Both the position numbers and the translations under genes were made by a program. Below the pieces are notes generated by a model. That model had not been told where the DNA came from. It worked only from the letters and a program-made list of their open reading frames with translations, and searched no databases. Shown in pieces: positions 37,101-45,314 of a stretch of DNA of 64,000 nucleotides. Positions within the stretch are counted from its first letter, which is position 1; every line of letters starts with the position of its first letter. Origin of the DNA: JAEEJA01 sp036343175. GTDB taxonomy: Bacteria > Bacillota > Clostridia > Lachnospirales > Lachnospiraceae. The stretch spans positions 1 through 64,000 of the forward strand of contig JAZASR010000005.1 in assembly GCA_036343175.1 (NCBI GenBank), read 5' to 3'.

Positions 37101-40100
37101 AAGCAACATTGCTCAATACGACTGTTGGTGTTTTATTTACACCTGAAAATTTACAGGAATAAAAATATATGCCGTTCACCAGGTTCAATCCGCATGGAAT
37201 ATATATGCAGTCTGCTCCATTAATATAACTGTGATTTTCATCACCAACCACCTTTGAACACTGCTTTGTAAAAGGATTTATATAATACTCACTATTGTTT
37301 TTTTCATTTATATATTGAATAAAATCAGTTCCCTCGAAGGAATAGTTATCCGGCGGGAGATACATGATATCTTCAATATTTATATCATTAACTCTCTCCT
37401 TAAATTTTTTGCTTAATGCAGGAGACCTGTTAACACTTTTCTTAAAACTTTCTATATCATCAGCGGATAGATCAGGAATGCGATTAAAGGCTTCAAGTTC
37501 ATCAGATCTGCATTTGATCCATCCCCTGCTGATCTTTAAATATGACTGGAATGATGATAATTTTTCCTTATCATCTCCCATCAGAGGGCTGGTCCAATCA
37601 CCGGAAAAATCGATCTTTGACGCTTCGCCAAAATGATTAAGATCATGATCGTCTGCTTTTATATAATAATTGAAATATGGATTTATATTTCCATAATATT
37701 CACCATTTAAGGATTTTACATTCCTGGACCTATATGATTCTCCATGGCTTGCAGCAGAAATATCAGAATCACCAAAACGACCGCATTCAATAAATCCTTT
37801 TCTTTCTTCCGTAGTATTATCAATAGTCCGGATAGAATCCCTTATATCCATACGAGATGCTATCCCGGAAAAATCCGGGTCATCATTAAGAGTACTATAG
37901 TCGTAAAATGCGCAGTTTCCATCTCCTGAAATTCCATCTTCCGGAATACCGCTAGCATCCATAGCTTTATGCAGGCTGATCCTGTAATTCACAGGTGTCT
38001 GGGGTGTTGAGGTCGGTGTTGGCGTCGGTGTTGGCGTCGGAGTCGTCGGTGGCGTTATCGATGGTGTCAATGATGGAGTGTTTGTAGCATTCGACCACTT
38101 GACCCTGAAGGTTGCAACACCTTCCTGAGTCAGGCCTTTGGTTCCCGTCCCACTGATAGCATGCTCTGTCCTTACTCTTATTAATGCCTGTTTAGTGCCT
38201 TTGTCGACCTTCATTACTTTAAAAAAGGCTTTCATAGGGCCGCTTCCTGTACCCACATCCTTTGAGGTATGTCCGCAGGCTGCCGGCAATATAAGATTCT
38301 TTTTTGGATATCCCCCAAAGATCGTTCCCTGGGGTATGACAAGATACCACTGGTTGTTAGTTACTGATATTTCCTCGCGTACGGTTCCGTCATTTTGTTT
38401 ACCCGGCTTGGCAATATAATTGCCATCATTATCCTTATTATCATTTTCAAGCCAATAATATGGAGTTGTGCAGTCTTTATCGTAATTTGCAAATATCCCG
38501 TTCTCATCGCCATACGGGTGATATCCGTTATCAGAATTATGTTTCTTTACAAAATCAGAATAGTTAATACCATATTCGGTTATTGTAGCTGATGACATGC
38601 TGTGAAGATCAAATGGAAATCCGGTTGGATTGGACTGCTGACCAAGGTCAAATTCACGAAGTTTATTACTCTTCCAGTCTTCAACTATTTCAGCTGCATT
38701 AAGTGAGAATACATCTTCAGTTTCGAGAATAATTGAAACATTATACACTGATGCAAGGAACTGGTTATATTCACTTAATTTAATTGTATATGAAGTATTC
38801 TGCTCTTTTGAAGGTGCTTTGAGAATCTCTTTGACAGGCAATTCAGAATCTTTAATATTATCATTGGATGATTCTTTATCCCTGTATCCGGACCGTTCGA
38901 TAAGAGACTCAGAGACCTTATTGTAGTTGACTCTTACCTCCTTAATATCTGATCTAAGGCCCCTTAATATAAGGTCATCTTCATTGAAAATATCATCGAT
39001 CTTTAATGTATCTTTATATAAAAGCTCTTCATTTTCATTATATATGTCAAGGTCAATATGCTCAGAAAGCTTATAAGGATCAACAGGGATCATAACCTGA
39101 AGCTGACCATCAGCAAATTCCTTGTTGCTGAAAGCATCTTTATCTACTGTTGCTATATGATCCTTAATATTAAAGTCTGCGCCCTTTGTAATAACTTCAC
39201 CATTGAGATTGGCATTTGCAAAGCAGTAATCAGTGATATTTGTGGATGCAAGGCCATTTCTGTATGGGATATCAGCATAGAAACATAATTTCCCATTATC
39301 TTCATAGATAAGAGGATAGTCTTCAGTCTGGAAAAGCACGGCATCAGGGCTGTTCAGCCACATATCATCAATAGATGCATTCGAACCGATCTCATTTTTA
39401 TCCACATAAAGATACTTTACCATGAATCTCACAGAAGAGTCTGTAACAGGCTTTCCAAGTGGCTTTTCCTGGTCATCCAGGTTCTCCGTGTAATCTCTGT
39501 ATCCGGCACTTGCAATATCAGACTTTTTTCCTGAAGTATAGATGCCCGTATATCTTGCAGCTGCTTCAGAGGTGGAGTCTGCAGCCACATACATATCCGC
39601 ATCGAAGTTAGAGTTCTTCTTAAGTGTCATATCTGGATTCAGGGCACCGACGCTTATGACATCTTCAATACAGCCGGCAACATACTTCTTTGCGGAGTCA
39701 TGCAGATTTCCGGCAGCTCCGATCACTATGATCCCCTTCTTAACTGCCTCGTTGATCACATCAATAACGGGCTGTGTATCTTTCGTCTTCAGACCGGAAA
39801 ATGAAAGGTTGATCACTTTTACATCAGCCTTTATCGCTACCTGCATGGCAGCGTATATGTCTGAAGCGTTAGCCGTATTATTATCGAATGCCTTGATGGA
39901 TAAGATCTTTGCATCAGGGTCTTCTTCCCTTATGAAATCTATCATTTGGGAACCGTGACCGACCTTATCCAGAGGATCATCATCTATGACCGATACAGAT
40001 GTAATAACTGCACTCTCGCTCATCTGCGATGGACTTACGCCTGAGTCGATAACAGCGATATAGTCAGAATAATCAATATCATCTGTCTTTTCATCGTTTT

Positions 40101-40776
40101 TAAGTTCACCGGCGATGGTCCTGATATTTTCCACTGCATTACCAGAGCCTCCTTCAGATACTTCAGAGCCTGCTTCAGATACATCGGAGTCTGCTTCAGA
40201 TAAAGTATCATCCGAGATCTCAGCCGCAGTATCATCGGATATCTCAGCTTCAAAAGCCTCAGCATCCACAGTCTCATCTTTAAAAGTCTCAGTATCCACA
40301 GCCTTAGTATTAATATCCACGGTATCTTCATCACTAAGTGAAGACATAGATACAACTGACGCAGTGGCAGCTGCTTCTCCGCCATCATTTCCAGCCAGAG
40401 TCACTATATCCGAAAGGTCAGATATATAATCAACCTTATCCTTATAATAAGAGTAGACAGACCTTGCCTCTTCTTTTGAATCGCATGACAATATATATAC
40501 ATCATCATAATGGGCGGTTATTCTGGTATTCGGGGTAAAGATCTGATCAGCACCTGCAAAGAACTTCCTGAAAGTATCTGGTCTTACCCTGACAAAGAGT
40601 TCATTTGTATTGATCCCTGAAACATCTGTGTTCCCATATATATGATCAAACGATACTTTCCCTATGCCATCTGCTTTATATCCGATCTCCGATGCATTTG
40701 CAGGGACCGATGTGAATAACATGCACAGGCTCAGAAAAAGTGTCAGTATATTTTTAAATCTACGGTTAAGCTTCAT
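34123..40776 (-). CDS. Giant sortase-anchored surface protein: degenerate subtilisin (S8) domain plus SpaA/Cna-B-like domains
   Basis: Exported protein of 2217 residues. A signal peptide (to ~29), an I9-like propeptide region, and an acidic Ser/Glu repeat (SEADSDVSEAGSEVSEGGS, ~205-225) precede an S8-type domain with D244 (AVIDSG), H274 (VGHGSQM, not GHGTH) and oxyanion N357 (GAAGN). No GTSMA-type serine motif is found where expected. A Thr-Pro linker (TPTPTPTPTSTP) lies near residue 910-930. At least five SpaA/Cna-B-like domains follow (LKAGNTYKIYKK, PLTGAYFAIYADG, AVAGAVFDLCTAD, ALKGAVFEVTDADG with EVKAPEGY). It ends in VPQTGG, a TM and KRKDKDEEK. GGAGG before ATG. Probable wall adhesin or stalk; protease activity doubtful. 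Confidence 0.9.
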   Translation of the reverse strand: MKLNRRFKNILTLFLSLCMLFTSVPANASEIGYKADGIGKVSFDHIYGNTDVSGINTNELFVRVRPDTFRKFFAGADQIFTPNTRITAHYDDVYILSCDSKEEARSVYSYYKDKVDYISDLSDIVTLAGNDGGEAAATASVVSMSSLSDEDTVDINTKAVDTETFKDETVDAEAFEAEISDDTAAEISDDTLSEADSDVSEAGSEVSEGGSGNAVENIRTIAGELKNDEKTDDIDYSDYIAVIDSGVSPSQMSESAVITSVSVIDDDPLDKVGHGSQMIDFIREEDPDAKILSIKAFDNNTANASDIYAAMQVAIKADVKVINLSFSGLKTKDTQPVIDVINEAVKKGIIVIGAAGNLHDSAKKYVAGCIEDVISVGALNPDMTLKKNSNFDADMYVAADSTSEAAARYTGIYTSGKKSDIASAGYRDYTENLDDQEKPLGKPVTDSSVRFMVKYLYVDKNEIGSNASIDDMWLNSPDAVLFQTEDYPLIYEDNGKLCFYADIPYRNGLASTNITDYCFANANLNGEVITKGADFNIKDHIATVDKDAFSNKEFADGQLQVMIPVDPYKLSEHIDLDIYNENEELLYKDTLKIDDIFNEDDLILRGLRSDIKEVRVNYNKVSESLIERSGYRDKESSNDNIKDSELPVKEILKAPSKEQNTSYTIKLSEYNQFLASVYNVSIILETEDVFSLNAAEIVEDWKSNKLREFDLGQQSNPTGFPFDLHSMSSATITEYGINYSDFVKKHNSDNGYHPYGDENGIFANYDKDCTTPYYWLENDNKDNDGNYIAKPGKQNDGTVREEISVTNNQWYLVIPQGTIFGGYPKKNLILPAACGHTSKDVGTGSGPMKAFFKVMKVDKGTKQALIRVRTEHAISGTGTKGLTQEGVATFRVKWSNATNTPSLTPSITPPTTPTPTPTPTPTSTPQTPVNYRISLHKAMDASGIPEDGISGDGNCAFYDYSTLNDDPDFSGIASRMDIRDSIRTIDNTTEERKGFIECGRFGDSDISAASHGESYRSRNVKSLNGEYYGNINPYFNYYIKADDHDLNHFGEASKIDFSGDWTSPLMGDDKEKLSSFQSYLKISRGWIKCRSDELEAFNRIPDLSADDIESFKKSVNRSPALSKKFKERVNDINIEDIMYLPPDNYSFEGTDFIQYINEKNNSEYYINPFTKQCSKVVGDENHSYINGADCIYIPCGLNLVNGIYFYSCKFSGVNKTPTVVLSNVASMQIERSIYNIKDFSVSGAVYGLYDLYDEAKNAANDNPGNFLEKLTTDNNGNAVSANSYDRDKTLYLKELSAPEGFAVNSEVITVTAPTDNYSAYACVSTSDTTIHGTYTWYKKKYWSGADDIYKDAKDESGAEFIYYRLPSSDAKKAFSLEDYNRCQDDCKGKAVSDAKGICTTKDLVYGTYLVHQTLSTETYDTDDFTFSIVHNGENNDKAGLNTQNKTQYNQIYDAYIRLIKKDQQTNRTVLKAGNTYKIYKKVTDAGTEDYGKEIPVSFTDADGNVHDTFTTDENGEMRTFKPLTSGTYRLEEIHSARGYYINPNDQVFVISENGNEAKMPEKYTYEKNADGSVTVKTGDSWSFTTEIPVETDLKDPEGRIIGKVRHVTVTLEYPNPEVRARINIQKYGEELAGWDPDRHEFIYKNVPLTGAYFAIYADGDIVTPDGQTDPETGRPYTWFKDGATAASIISGQEVDFMNSCNGICGYSKDTDGTLHLTLPLGNYRVVELKAPDGYILPEVNEWKLSFTDKDGSSEEVLTDNISLLDDNGTLAVTNFRTVSHIKLQKKDRDTNEAVAGAVFDLCTADDIYNYRGMKIVSKGTVLKSFVTDKEGLIDTSMRLPDNSIASSAAVNTGRYYFTERSVSDSYYRSDVPVSFTQKYIDQRTGTLTSDAVVLEQQTKAFISKTNITGDEEVNGAHLKITDKDGREIISWITGDKNSVKISVDQNGTSDNISTDASVNGNSGLYANLTYDFDENGDLMIKGLLHDMDYTLTEVRPADGYVTAESIIFRLKGVQNDAAGQQDAEASVTNADSGKEPGLLRTIVSIKNADGSYTDMDSDRVVMKDEQTHVRFIKIDKETGQALKGAVFEVTDADGNVIKKFTTADDEMMFDGLFIAGQIYIFKEVKAPEGYMKAKDTAFKVQDTGEVQTITVKDAKKLVLAESSGKASMGGKVPQTGGITFLMMLSIIFILLTLALIVSGGALILQKRKDKDEEKEQQ

Positions 40777-40794
40777 ATCATTTCCTCCTTTATA

Positions 40795-41448
40795 TCATTT
40801 ATCTTCTGTATATTCGTAGGTGAGCCTGTATTCACTTCCGCGCACCTCATCTATCTTCTTATTGCCGTCATAATATACCCTGTAGATCTCCTTACCTTCT
40901 GCAAACCTTTTTCCATCGGCATCAAAATATACTTTGCCTACATGAGTCTTATGGACAGTTACTTTAACTCTTTTTCCGGTATAAGGATCTCTCACACTTG
41001 CGGACATGGTATCCTTAGCGCGCTCTGCCCCTCTAAGCGTCTTGTAATCCTTGAATTTGACCGCATTCTGCATATGTTCGGGAACAAATACCTTTTCATT
41101 GACTGAAACGTCTGAAAGTATATATTTGTGTCCGTTTCTCCGCATTGACTTTCTTGGTTTATAAGTCCTGCCCTCTTTTATCTCTTTTATGATAGTTATA
41201 GAATCTGTAACGTTATAAGTCTCCTTTTTTTCTGCGTCATAGCTGATGCTGCTCATCAGCATGATCTTTTGCTGCCGGCTTCCTCCAAAAGTCTTTGCAG
41301 AAGCAGCCGGGCAGGCATTGATCTCCGCAAGTATTATCAATGCGGCAAGAAATACCACTGACATTCTGCTAAAAAAAGAATCCCCTCTGCCATTGCCATT
41401 TATCATTCTCCTGACATGACAAGTCAAAATATATCTGCTTTTTTCCAT
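40795..41448 (-). CDS. Exported protein of unknown function in the sortase locus
   Basis: Protein of 217 residues. A hydrophobic segment (VVFLAALIILAEINACPAASA, split by an NAC) near residues 30-50 looks like a long signal peptide or anchor, followed by a basic, beta-rich domain (RRNGHKYILSDVSV, KVFVPEHMQNAVKF, YRVYYDGNKKIDEVRG). No family recognised. AAAGGAG lies upstream of ATG 41448. The giant surface protein starts 18 bp after its stop, so both are likely cotranscribed with the sortase. Confidence 0.75.
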   Translation of the reverse strand: MEKSRYILTCHVRRMINGNGRGDSFFSRMSVVFLAALIILAEINACPAASAKTFGGSRQQKIMLMSSISYDAEKKETYNVTDSITIIKEIKEGRTYKPRKSMRRNGHKYILSDVSVNEKVFVPEHMQNAVKFKDYKTLRGAERAKDTMSASVRDPYTGKRVKVTVHKTHVGKVYFDADGKRFAEGKEIYRVYYDGNKKIDEVRGSEYRLTYEYTEDK

Positions 41449-41553
41449 TTCTTTAAGTCTCCTTTCTCCTCTCGAGATCCGTATAAAAACCTAAGCATCA
41501 TTTATTCCGCCTGAGCAGATCGCTCTGAAAAAAACGTCTTACATTGCCGGTGA

Positions 41554-42177
41554 TCATACGATTACCTTATACTCATGTCCCCTGTAATATAAGTGATCCG
41601 GGACCTCGACCTCATCAGTACCTTTAATATTTATAATGATTGCCTTTCTTTTACCTTTTTCTGATGTAAGCCGGAATACGATACTATCGCGCGTTATAGT
41701 CGGATTTCTGCCGGTTTTTTTCGTCGGTTTTCCCTTGTTTTTGTTCTTGTTGTTGTTTATATTTTTCTTTTTCTTATTTTTCTTATTATTTTTTACCTGC
41801 CCGTTGACAGTTTTCTTTTTATGAATATTTTCCGATGATGAAGCTGAAACCTTATTATCGTCCTGTTCATTAGAATATGATGTATCACCCTCAGATGAGA
41901 CCTTAGCTCCATCAAATGCCGTAAAGCTTCCCGTATAAATAATTCTGTCAGTACTGCAGGTCACATTCCCGCAGATGTCTGTCTTAATACTGAAGAGGAA
42001 TACTGCAAGTCCCGCCAGCAAAAGACTTATCACAAGAAAGATATTGAAATAAAAATAGATCGAAGTCTTACCTTCTATGAAAAACGATCTCCTTCCAAAG
42101 TGGATTTTGCCTTTTAATTCAGAATAATGCCGAGTATAAAAACTTAACCTCGAAAAATCAATTGACGGAATGCACAA
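41554..42177 (-). CDS. Membrane-anchored protein with Lys/Asn linker and LRR-cap-like C-terminus
   Basis: Up to 207 residues; one TM near residues 42-64, an extracellular Ser-rich part, a homopolymer-like K/N linker (KNNKKNKKKKNINNNKNK), then about 50 residues ending GTDEVEVPDHLYYRGHEYKV. That last part resembles the N-terminal cap of BspA-type leucine-rich-repeat proteins, but no repeats follow. The start is uncertain: the frame opens with TTG at 42177 without SD, while GGAAGGAG lies inside the frame (about 42090-42097) near an ATA. Terminator upstream, exported-protein gene 105 bp downstream. Confidence 0.6.
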   Translation of the reverse strand: MCIPSIDFSRLSFYTRHYSELKGKIHFGRRSFFIEGKTSIYFYFNIFLVISLLLAGLAVFLFSIKTDICGNVTCSTDRIIYTGSFTAFDGAKVSSEGDTSYSNEQDDNKVSASSSENIHKKKTVNGQVKNNKKNKKKKNINNNKNKNKGKPTKKTGRNPTITRDSIVFRLTSEKGKRKAIIINIKGTDEVEVPDHLYYRGHEYKVIV

Positions 42178-42264
42178 AGATTTAAATTGTATGCAATCGT
42201 ATTTTGGTGCACTTCCTACAAAATTTCATACAACTTCTTGTGAAAATTGCACTAAACCGGACAT

Positions 42265-42309
42265 AAAAAAAAGACGTGATTTCTACATTACGAAAATCCG
42301 TCTTTTTTT
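42265..42309. terminator. Bidirectional terminator past the amidase gene
   Basis: AAAGACGTGATTT and AAATCCGTCTTT form a stem with a single internal mismatch, flanked by A and T runs on both sides. It separates the amidase from the sortase locus. Confidence 0.75.
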
Positions 42310-42364
42310 ATTACTATAAACTTCTTCAAAAGCCGTATCTATAGGCTTTTCTTGTCGCATGTCC

Positions 42365-42450
42365 GTTATGAATAAAGCTTCTTAAGCGCATATTCGTTAT
42401 GAATAAAGCTTCTTAAGCGCATATTCGTTATGAATAAGGCTTCTTAAGCG
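42365..42450. repeat. 31-bp tandem repeat past the amidase stop
   Basis: Two full units (42365-42395, 42396-42426) and one partial (42427-42450) of GTTATGAATAAAGCTTCTTA plus GCGCATATTC, directly behind the amidase gene. Confidence 0.95.
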
Positions 42451-42465
42451 AAAGCATGCTATTTA

Positions 42466-43218
42466 TCAATAAGGATATTTTGCCTCGATATCGTCCCTGA
42501 TAGACTGCACTTTGTCCATAATATCAGACTTTAAGGTCTCCCACTTTTCCGGATGCTTTACATAGAACTTCGGACAGAGCTTGCCGGTTACATCATAGTG
42601 CCTTATGATCTGGTCTTCACTGATGTCATACCTGACGACCAGCCATGAAACAAGATCCAGAAGCGCATTATAGGTATCTTTATTGAACCTGCCCGAACTT
42701 CCCGGTATGCAGCACTCGATGGAAATCGTGTCTTTGTTGCGTTCATTGGATGCATATGCTATTTCCGTCAGAGGTATGCACTGGATGATATTTCCGTGAA
42801 GGCCTATGATAAAGTGGCTGCTGACCTTATTCTCTATTTTGTCGGGGGCATCCTTGCGGCTTTCAAAATAATCCCTGTTTGCCTGAGCATCTGTACCGGG
42901 ATTAGCCGTATAGTGTATGACCACGCCCCTGATCTCTGTCAATGGTTTCTCACTTCGTGAATTTTTATTGGGAGTAAGGAGCTCCTGTTCTATTTCAGGT
43001 CTGATATCCTCAATATAAGCCTCTCTCTCAGCCTTCACCTCGGCAATATGCTCTTTATGTCTTTTAAAATAGGAAAACACCAGACAAATAATGGCCAGGG
43101 CAATAAATGCACTGACCACTATTATGGAAATATACTTTTTTAACAGCTTCTTCTGCTTTTTGGTAAGCTTCCTGCCCGATGCGATCCTTTTAATGATAGA
43201 ATCGTTATTCTTATTCAT
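42466..43218 (-). CDS. N-acetylmuramoyl-L-alanine amidase (amidase_2/PGRP fold)
   Basis: Cell-wall hydrolase of 250 residues cleaving the muramoyl-L-alanine bond. One N-terminal TM near residues 28-50 anchors it; a short coiled region (KEHIAEVKAEREAYIED) follows. The amidase_2 domain has zinc ligands in VVIHYTANPG, the IRHYDVTGKLCP motif (His and Cys), and a SHFIIGLHGNI core. SD is weak at ATG 43218. It lies 137 bp downstream of guaB with no clear terminator between, so readthrough is possible. Confidence 0.9.
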   Translation of the reverse strand: MNKNNDSIIKRIASGRKLTKKQKKLLKKYISIIVVSAFIALAIICLVFSYFKRHKEHIAEVKAEREAYIEDIRPEIEQELLTPNKNSRSEKPLTEIRGVVIHYTANPGTDAQANRDYFESRKDAPDKIENKVSSHFIIGLHGNIIQCIPLTEIAYASNERNKDTISIECCIPGSSGRFNKDTYNALLDLVSWLVVRYDISEDQIIRHYDVTGKLCPKFYVKHPEKWETLKSDIMDKVQSIRDDIEAKYPY

Positions 43219-43249
43219 AGATATATTTCTCTGATCGGATACAGTCTTT

Positions 43250-43380
43250 GACAGATCAGTTCAATTCTTTCTTCGATGGAGCCGTTCGATCCTTTCCCTG
43301 ACAGATCAGATCTTGTCTTTCTTCGATGGATCCCATCGATTCTTTCTTCAACAGATCAGATCTTGTCTTCGATAGAATAG
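43250..43380. repeat. 50-bp tandem duplication of the guaB 3' end
   Basis: Units starting GACAGATCAG at 43250, GACAGATCAG at 43301 and AACAGATCAG at 43351; TTCTTCGATGG recurs 50 bp apart. The rightmost copy covers the last guaB codons and stop; the left ones extend to near the amidase start. Confidence 0.9.
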
Positions 43381-44822
43381 TTTGGAGCTTCCTTTGTAAT
43401 ATGAATGTCATGCGGATGGCTCTCGCGAAGAGCTGCACTGGTCATCTTCACGAACCTTGCCTTATCATGAAGCGTGGCAATATCCTTTGCTCCGCAATAT
43501 CCCATACCTGATCTGATACCGCCTACAAGCTGGAATACCGTATCCTCAAGAGTGCCCTTGTAAGCTACTCTTCCTTCAACGCCTTCAGGTACGAGCTTCT
43601 TGGCACCTTCCTGGAAATAACGGTCCTTAGAACCATTTTCCATAGCCGCGATAGAACCCATGCCGCGGTATACCTTGAATTTTCTTCCCTGGTAAAGCTC
43701 GAATTCACCAGGTGCCTCATCGCAGCCTGCGAACATCGAGCCCATCATACATACGTTTGCGCCGGCTGCAAGAGCCTTTGTAAGATCTCCGGAATACTTG
43801 ATACCGCCGTCAGCTATGATCGGAATACCATACTCTTTGGCAACTGCATAAGAATCCATGATGGCTGTGAGCTGAGGAACACCGATACCTGCAACAACAC
43901 GTGTTGTACAGATAGATCCTGGTCCGATACCTACCTTTACGCAATTAACTCCTGCATCGATAAGAGCCTTGGTGCCTTCTGCTGTAGCAACATTGCCGGC
44001 AATGATCTGGATATCAGGATAAGCGCTTCTTACTTCCTTTACTACACGAAGTACATTTGCAGAGTGACCGTGAGCTGTATCGATAACGATACAGTCTACC
44101 TTTCTCTTTACAAGTGCATCTACTCTGTCATATATATTGGCGGTAATACCAACAGCAGCTCCGCATAGGAGCCTTCCCTGTGAATCCTTTGCTGAATTAG
44201 GATACTGTATCTGCTTCTCGATATCCTTGATAGTGATGAGACCCTTAAGGTTGCCTTCCTTATCAACGATAGGAAGCTTTTCCTTCCTTGCTGAAGCAAG
44301 GACTTTCTTTGCCTCATCAAGGGTAATGCCCTCTTCTGCCGTAACAAGTCCATCCTCAAGTTTTGTCATGCACTCCTTGATTGGCCTGTTGTAGTTTGTC
44401 TCGAACTTCAAGTCACGGTTGGTAATGATACCAACGAGTTTATTATTCTCAGTAATAGGAACGCCTGAGATCCTGAACTTGGCCATGAGCTTGTCAGCAT
44501 CCTCCAGAGTATTGTCTGGTGAAAGATAGAACGGATCAGTGATTACACCGTTCTCTGACCTCTTGACCTTATCTACTTCATCTGCCTGTGCCTCTATAGA
44601 CATATTCTTGTGAATGATGCCTATGCCGCCCTGTCTTGCCATGGCGATTGCCATCCTGTGCTCAGTTACGGTATCCATGCCCGCACTCATCATAGGAATA
44701 TTCAATTGAATTGATTTTGTAAGATGTGTCTTAAGTGATATCTGATTTGGAAGTACCTCTGAATATTGCGGTACTAAAAGGACATCATCAAACGTAATTC
44801 CTTCGCCAATGATCTCAGCCAT
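43356..44822 (-). CDS. guaB: IMP dehydrogenase
   Basis: NAD-dependent oxidation of IMP to XMP, the first step to GMP. It has 488 residues, standard length. Catalytic domain split by a CBS pair (~95-205); catalytic Cys in GIGPGSICTTRV; flap with YRGMGS and the GAAVGI motif. Start ATG 44822 behind GGAGG. Its final codons (SIEDKI plus stop) are in a 50-bp tandem repeat. Confidence 0.97.
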   Translation of the reverse strand: MAEIIGEGITFDDVLLVPQYSEVLPNQISLKTHLTKSIQLNIPMMSAGMDTVTEHRMAIAMARQGGIGIIHKNMSIEAQADEVDKVKRSENGVITDPFYLSPDNTLEDADKLMAKFRISGVPITENNKLVGIITNRDLKFETNYNRPIKECMTKLEDGLVTAEEGITLDEAKKVLASARKEKLPIVDKEGNLKGLITIKDIEKQIQYPNSAKDSQGRLLCGAAVGITANIYDRVDALVKRKVDCIVIDTAHGHSANVLRVVKEVRSAYPDIQIIAGNVATAEGTKALIDAGVNCVKVGIGPGSICTTRVVAGIGVPQLTAIMDSYAVAKEYGIPIIADGGIKYSGDLTKALAAGANVCMMGSMFAGCDEAPGEFELYQGRKFKVYRGMGSIAAMENGSKDRYFQEGAKKLVPEGVEGRVAYKGTLEDTVFQLVGGIRSGMGYCGAKDIATLHDKARFVKMTSAALRESHPHDIHITKEAPNYSIEDKI

Positions 44823-44865
44823 TATTGTTTCCTCCTGTTTTTCTGCTTTTGAATGTAATGATAGT

Positions 44866-44894
44866 ATCTTATATCAAAAATTCCTCAATATCAA
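44866..44894 (-). promoter_or_regulatory. Candidate promoter of guaB
   Basis: On the minus strand TTGATA and TAAGAT with a 17-base spacer, about 45 bp upstream of the guaB start. Confidence 0.5.
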
Positions 44895-44970
44895 GGAGCT
44901 TTATCTAAAACTTAATTCTTAAATATTAATAAAATATACCATATCGAACATTTCCGACTTTTTCCCCTAC

Positions 44971-45029
44971 GGTTTGCAGGGATTAGCTGTAAGCAATACT
45001 GTTTAGTCTCCGTGCTTGCAGCTCAAACC
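44971..45029. other. Bulged stem-loop upstream of guaB
   Basis: GGTTTG and AGCTGTAAGCA on the left pair with TGCTTGCAGCT and CAAACC on the right (one mismatch, one 8-base bulge). It is upstream of the guaB candidate promoter and belongs to no gene. Confidence 0.55.
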
Positions 45030-45081
45030 TGCATACTCTGAAAAGCTGGTTTTTGTATCATAAGCCTCACTAAATATAAAA

Positions 45082-45227
45082 AGCACTTTGATGGTCAGAT
45101 AATGCTTATAGACCATTCTGAATGCCGCTTCTTAGCGAAGACGACCGTAAGGAGTCTGAGGTTAGAAGCGCTGCGTGAAGAAGTGAGCGAAAGCGTGTCT
45201 ATAAGCATTATCTGACCACAAAGTGCT
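45082..45227. repeat. 146-bp palindromic element with ~30-bp terminal inverted repeats
   Basis: Left arm 45082-45113 (AGCACTTTGATGGTCAGATA, then ATGCTTATAGAC) and right arm 45197-45227 are inverted copies with a single-base bulge. The 83-bp centre has its own inverted repeat (CGCTTCT / AGAAGCG). No transposase; it resembles a MITE-like or structured repetitive element in the guaB-groESL gap. Confidence 0.8.
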
Positions 45228-45255
45228 ATTAAAAATAAAGAAGCTGATGATAATA

Positions 45256-45292
45256 TAAAAAGCCAGTATCTTAAATTGCTTAAGATACTGGC
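45256..45292 (-). terminator. Terminator of the groESL operon
   Basis: Perfect 13-bp inverted repeat GCCAGTATCTTAA / TTAAGATACTGGC with a 5-base loop, followed on the minus strand by TTTTTATA, just past the third gene of the operon. Confidence 0.88.
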
Positions 45293-45314
45293 ATAAGATC
45301 AATTAATTAAGATT

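Noticed and set aside
44823..45060. Purine riboswitch before guaB
   Set aside because: None of the conserved loop or junction sequences found.
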